From Planctomycetota bacterium (lineage in GTDB: Bacteria; Planctomycetota; MHYJ01; WSZJ01; JACPWG01): a stretch of 64,000 bases of DNA. The translations under genes were made by a program, and so were the position numbers. The stretch spans positions 158,096-222,095 of the forward strand of contig JACPWG010000023.1 of NCBI GenBank assembly GCA_016197205.1. Direction: 5' to 3'. The notes below the pieces were generated by a model, which made no database searches, had not been told where the DNA came from, and worked only from the letters and a program-made list of their open reading frames with translations. Below are positions 61,893-64,000 of the stretch, piece by piece (the first letter of the stretch is position 1; every line of letters starts with the position of its first letter).

Positions 61893-64000
61893 TCAAAACT
61901 TATAGGTGGCCGTGAGCGAGAAGACGTGTACGTCCGCGTCCTCGAACTCGTGCTCGAGCAAGTAGGCGAAGAACCCGCCCGAGGAGCTCGTCGGCAGGTC
62001 GATGAGCCCTCGGTCGTAGAAATTCTCCGTTCGGAACGAATCGAACGTGTAGCCGAGCGTGAAGCTGAGCCGCTTCGAGGCCGAGTAGTCCAGTCTTGCG
62101 TTCACGGTGTGTCGATCCGAATTCTCGGCGTCGATCAGGCTCCGGGGCACGCGCAGATTCGCGTCCTGCGCGGCGCTGCTCCCGATGGGGCTGTCCAGAT
62201 GGATGTCGGAACGGTTCGTCGCGTAGACGTAGTCGACATCGACGCTCCACCGCTCCGGCGCGAGGACGACATGCGTCGTGAGCCCGACCGTGTAGGTGTC
62301 GCCCGTGTCCAGCGCCGTCCAATTGGAGAAGGAGAGCTTCGTCGTGTCGATCGTGTAGGGGTTGCTCACCGCCGCCGCCCATTGCCGGTTCTTCTGGCCG
62401 AGGGAATAGCTGGAGTACGCGAGGAAGGGGGAGAGCGACACTCGCTCCGACGGGGTGTACCCGACATCGAGGCTCACTTCTTGCCCTTTCGCATCGCGGC
62501 GGCCGAAGTCCACCGGGTAGTTGTCAAGGACGAGGGCGTATTGCACGGCGACGGAGAGGTCGTCGGCGGGCGTGAGCGTCACGCTCGCCGTCGGCTTTTG
62601 CCGAATGCGCTTCGACCAATCGAACCGCTCGAGGTTGGGAAACTCGTTCGGGACCGGGTCATCGAGGGTGCCGCGCAGGCGCCGGCTCTGGGCGTAGCCG
62701 ACCTTGCTCTTGAGCCAATGGGTCCACTCGGTTTCGGCCCCGGCGCGCACCGTATGCTCCTCGACCCTGTCGACGTCGCGATCATGGCGCTCCCAGAGCT
62801 CGTAGCCGTAGCCCGTCGAGAAGCGCGTGCGCAGCGCAGGGACTCGGTAGCCCGCGTCCAGCCCCGTCGCGGTCTTGTCGTACTCGTAGCGCTCGTTCTC
62901 GATGAGGAGCGTGCGGAAATTCCCGTCGAAAGGGACGTAGCCCGGGAAGGTGATCCGTTCGGAATCGTCGTTCTGCCTGCGGTGGCGGGCCACGGCCCTG
63001 AGGTCGAGGGGGGAGACGGGATGGCTGGTCACGGTGAGCGCGTACTGTTGGGTGTTGATGGCGCCGTCGAAGTCACGGTCAGGGAGGCGCGAGGGATCGT
63101 TGGCGCGTCCGCCGCCGCTTGCGGCCGGAATGGCGACGGCGCTGTTCACGGTGTAGGGCTCGAGCTCATTTTCGGACAGGCTCCACGTCGCGGTGGCCGC
63201 GGCGGTCACGCGCGTCCGGGCCGGCAAGTTGACGCCCGCCTGCAAGCCCACCGTGTGGGACAGGTTGCTGGGATCGAGGGCCATGCGTCCGCGCGAGCTG
63301 GTCCCCACGACGTCGGTGAGACGGAACGGGTTGTCCCACTCCAGATGGTCGTGGCGATTCTCGAAGAAGGAGAACCGGTAGAAGAGGCGTGCATCGAGGT
63401 CCTCGCGCGCGTAGGAGACACCGGTCTCGGCCTCCAGGACGTAGGCGTCGCGCGGTTCGAGGATCTCGTCGAAGTGCCCATGGCCGAAATTGCCGGCGAT
63501 CGGGCGCGTGCCGTCCCGCTCTTCGTACCGAAGCTCCGTGTAGAGGCGGACGGGCTCGAGCTGCACGAATTCGCCCCGAAGGGTGAGGATGTCCCGCTGG
63601 ACCTTGAGCGCGTCGTCCACGTCGGAGGCGGCGGCGTTCGCGCTGCGAAAGGCCGCGAGTCCGGCGGCGCCGGTGCCCGCCGCCTGGAGGGTGGCCTGGA
63701 GCGTGTCCGGGAGGATGAGGTGATTTCCGCCGATGCCGCCGTAGAGGGTCCGCCCGCCGGTGCCGTACCGGTGGAGGATCCGGTCCCAGGTGAACCGGAC
63801 GGAAAAGACGGCGTAGCGGCCGAACTCCCAGCCGAGCCGGCCGTCGTCCTGGGCGGCATCCTTTGCGACGAGCTTGAACCAGTAGTCGTCGTCGGGCCGG
63901 GAGATCGTTCGCAACTCGACCCACGGAGCGACGACCCCGACGGGCTCGTCCCGATATTCCAGGTATTTGGCCGCACGGTCCGTATTCGAGAGGCCCTGCC
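61893..64000 (-). CDS. MtrB/PioB family outer-membrane beta-barrel protein (5' end outside window)
   Basis: At least 701 residues; the frame is open to the window edge. Alternating beta-strands run throughout, many with aromatic girdles (YAVFSVRFTWDRILHRYGTG, GYGYELWERHDRDVDRVEEH, LSFTLGYTFDSFRTENFYDR). The protein ends in a Phe-terminated strand (VHVFSLTATYKF), the signal for BAM insertion. KYLEYRDEPVGV near the visible N-terminus and overall size fit the decahaem-associated MtrB/PioB family, which sheathes multihaem cytochromes for electron transfer across the outer membrane. The expected cytochrome gene would lie upstream, outside the window. The CBS gene follows in the same operon. Confidence 0.8.
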   Translation of the reverse strand, partial: QGLSNTDRAAKYLEYRDEPVGVVAPWVELRTISRPDDDYWFKLVAKDAAQDDGRLGWEFGRYAVFSVRFTWDRILHRYGTGGRTLYGGIGGNHLILPDTLQATLQAAGTGAAGLAAFRSANAAASDVDDALKVQRDILTLRGEFVQLEPVRLYTELRYEERDGTRPIAGNFGHGHFDEILEPRDAYVLEAETGVSYAREDLDARLFYRFSFFENRHDHLEWDNPFRLTDVVGTSSRGRMALDPSNLSHTVGLQAGVNLPARTRVTAAATATWSLSENELEPYTVNSAVAIPAASGGGRANDPSRLPDRDFDGAINTQQYALTVTSHPVSPLDLRAVARHRRQNDDSERITFPGYVPFDGNFRTLLIENERYEYDKTATGLDAGYRVPALRTRFSTGYGYELWERHDRDVDRVEEHTVRAGAETEWTHWLKSKVGYAQSRRLRGTLDDPVPNEFPNLERFDWSKRIRQKPTASVTLTPADDLSVAVQYALVLDNYPVDFGRRDAKGQEVSLDVGYTPSERVSLSPFLAYSSYSLGQKNRQWAAAVSNPYTIDTTKLSFSNWTALDTGDTYTVGLTTHVVLAPERWSVDVDYVYATNRSDIHLDSPIGSSAAQDANLRVPRSLIDAENSDRHTVNARLDYSASKRLSFTLGYTFDSFRTENFYDRGLIDLPTSSSGGFFAYLLEHEFEDADVHVFSLTATYKF

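Overview
The window is a single stretch of very GC-rich bacterial chromosome with no rRNA or tRNA gene that I can see. The gene content points to a large-genome environmental bacterium, most likely an uncultured Planctomycetota. The evidence is three big Hanks-type Ser/Thr kinases fused to PDZ, FG-GAP or formylglycine-generating-enzyme-like domains, CRTAC1/ASPIC and redoxin-TPR proteins, a CHAT-TPR protein, an FHA-GspE ATPase and an MtrB/PioB barrel. Myxococcota or Acidobacteriota cannot be excluded from sequence reading alone.

Layout. 1-13 kb: a jelly-roll domain protein, a polytopic patatin-like lipase, a GT39-type glycosyltransferase with a TPR partner, an HtrA-like protein that has lost its catalytic triad, and a reverse-strand operon of acyltransferase, SDR epimerase and PDZ-kinase. 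13.4-15 kb: two almost identical small secreted proteins, each with its own hairpin terminator, the first behind a perfect sigma-54 promoter match. 15-19 kb: a scrapyard of mobile DNA. It holds a broken REP-associated transposase, an IS110 transposase, a cyclase fragment, an ABC-F fragment, an 81-bp palindromic element, a truncated DUF6883 gene, a DUF4926 gene, a probable integron attC site and an IS630 fragment that runs into the end of an M28 peptidase gene. 20-34 kb: a small membrane protein, a TPR protein, a UvrD/Rep helicase, a CRTAC1-like gene split by one in-frame TGA, a secreted HExxH peptidase-like protein and a CHAT-TPR protein. 34-47 kb: a kinase with an FGE-like domain, a HEAT-repeat/membrane pair, an FHA-GspE ATPase and a GspK-like protein carrying a LamG-like domain. 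47-54 kb: a giant kinase with FG-GAP repeats and an RHH protein. 53.6-58.5 kb: a CHAT pseudogene, a TAXI-type binding domain fused to a pentameric ligand-gated ion channel, and a divergent two-component system. 59-64 kb: a two-gene secreted module, a CBS protein and the 3' part of an MtrB/PioB outer-membrane barrel.

Repeats are a main feature of the intergenic DNA. There are two 194-bp copies of a BIME-like element with 17-bp terminal inverted repeats, two copies of a 130/151-bp element, a 149-bp element sharing the same hairpin core, a five-copy GTGCAGGGC hairpin, and several perfect or near-perfect palindromes. Several lie exactly at the 3' ends of genes and in two cases supply the stop codon. 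A REP-associated transposase relic in the same window suggests how at least one family spread.

The most interesting single gene is the TAXI-channel fusion at 54129-56069. It pairs a TRAP-type periplasmic solute-binding domain with a channel that keeps the YPFDxQ loop motif and four membrane helices, and it sits back-to-back with a two-component system.
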